Shown: positions 31,776 through 31,783 of the stretch, piece by piece
How the letters are laid out: every line of letters starts with the position of its first letter
Position numbering within the stretch: the stretch's first letter is position 1
Assembly: GCA_964390625.1 (NCBI GenBank)
Contig: CAYMID010000008.1
Span: 1-31,783, forward strand
DNA from: 2-12-FULL-41-16 sp964390625
Lineage (GTDB): Bacteria; Patescibacteriota; Patescibacteriia; Magasanikbacterales; UBA922
Length of the DNA stretch: 31,783 nt
Direction of reading: 5' to 3'
Position numbers and translations under genes: made by a program
The notes under the pieces: model-generated
What the model was told of the DNA's origin: nothing
Database searches by the model: none
The model's input: the letters and a program-made list of their open reading frames with translations, nothing else

Positions 31776-31783
31776 TCACTTCA

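Overview
The window looks like a scaffold from a bacterium of the Candidate Phyla Radiation (Patescibacteria, Parcubacteria-like). I infer this from the gene mix: an NrnA-like DHH protein, paired iPGM genes, giant Ser/Thr-rich surface proteins with FN3-type repeats, a YerB/DUF3048 protein and small membrane proteins of unknown function. It also fits the very short mRNA leaders and the rarity of Shine-Dalgarno (SD) sequences. No marker here fixes the exact lineage. Three runs of exactly 100 N (1383-1482, 10333-10432, 28967-29066) are scaffold gaps of unknown true size. Each abuts a hairpin or a repeat.

Layout: (1) 1-1382 holds the first codons of valS on the minus strand and a divergent DHH-family gene. 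(2) 1485-8926 is a minus-strand lower-glycolysis cluster, in transcription order gap, pgk, SIMPL-domain gene, eno, gpmI, gpmI. It covers glyceraldehyde-3-phosphate to phosphoenolpyruvate, with two complete iPGM paralogues in tandem. (3) 8932-18069 carries two very large secreted or surface proteins. One has a C-terminal membrane region and lies 5 nt upstream of gap; the other ends in two peptidoglycan-binding domains. (4) 18195-22083 is a translation block: rpsB-tsf on minus, divergent from rpmE, then prfA-prmC on plus. (5) 21973-26701 is a minus-strand envelope and ribosome block: an unknown membrane-anchored protein, rodA, a zinc-ribbon protein, rplY, a DUF3048 protein and a YjdF/VanZ-like protein. 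(6) 26826-28856 is gyrB. (7) 28900-30410 is an accessory patch around a gap: a 46-nt direct repeat, a long-arm hairpin, a roughly 70% GC island coding a small membrane protein, and a frame-disrupted unknown gene. (8) 30431-31775 is secE-nusG-rplK.

Expression signals are unusually consistent. Most promoters I can place carry an extended -10 (TGn-TAnnnT). Several genes start 6-12 nt after the -10 and so should be leaderless or nearly so. Within operons the junction stop-T-ATG recurs five times. T is the base before ATG in 24 of 26 starts, and none of the 25 intact reading frames with a visible stop ends in TGA. Together these suggest initiation largely independent of SD pairing and a preference for RF1-read stops. 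No classic new defence or mobile system is visible; the most unusual content is this initiation and termination signature, the gap-flanking repeat/GC island, the giant surface protein, and the paired iPGM genes.
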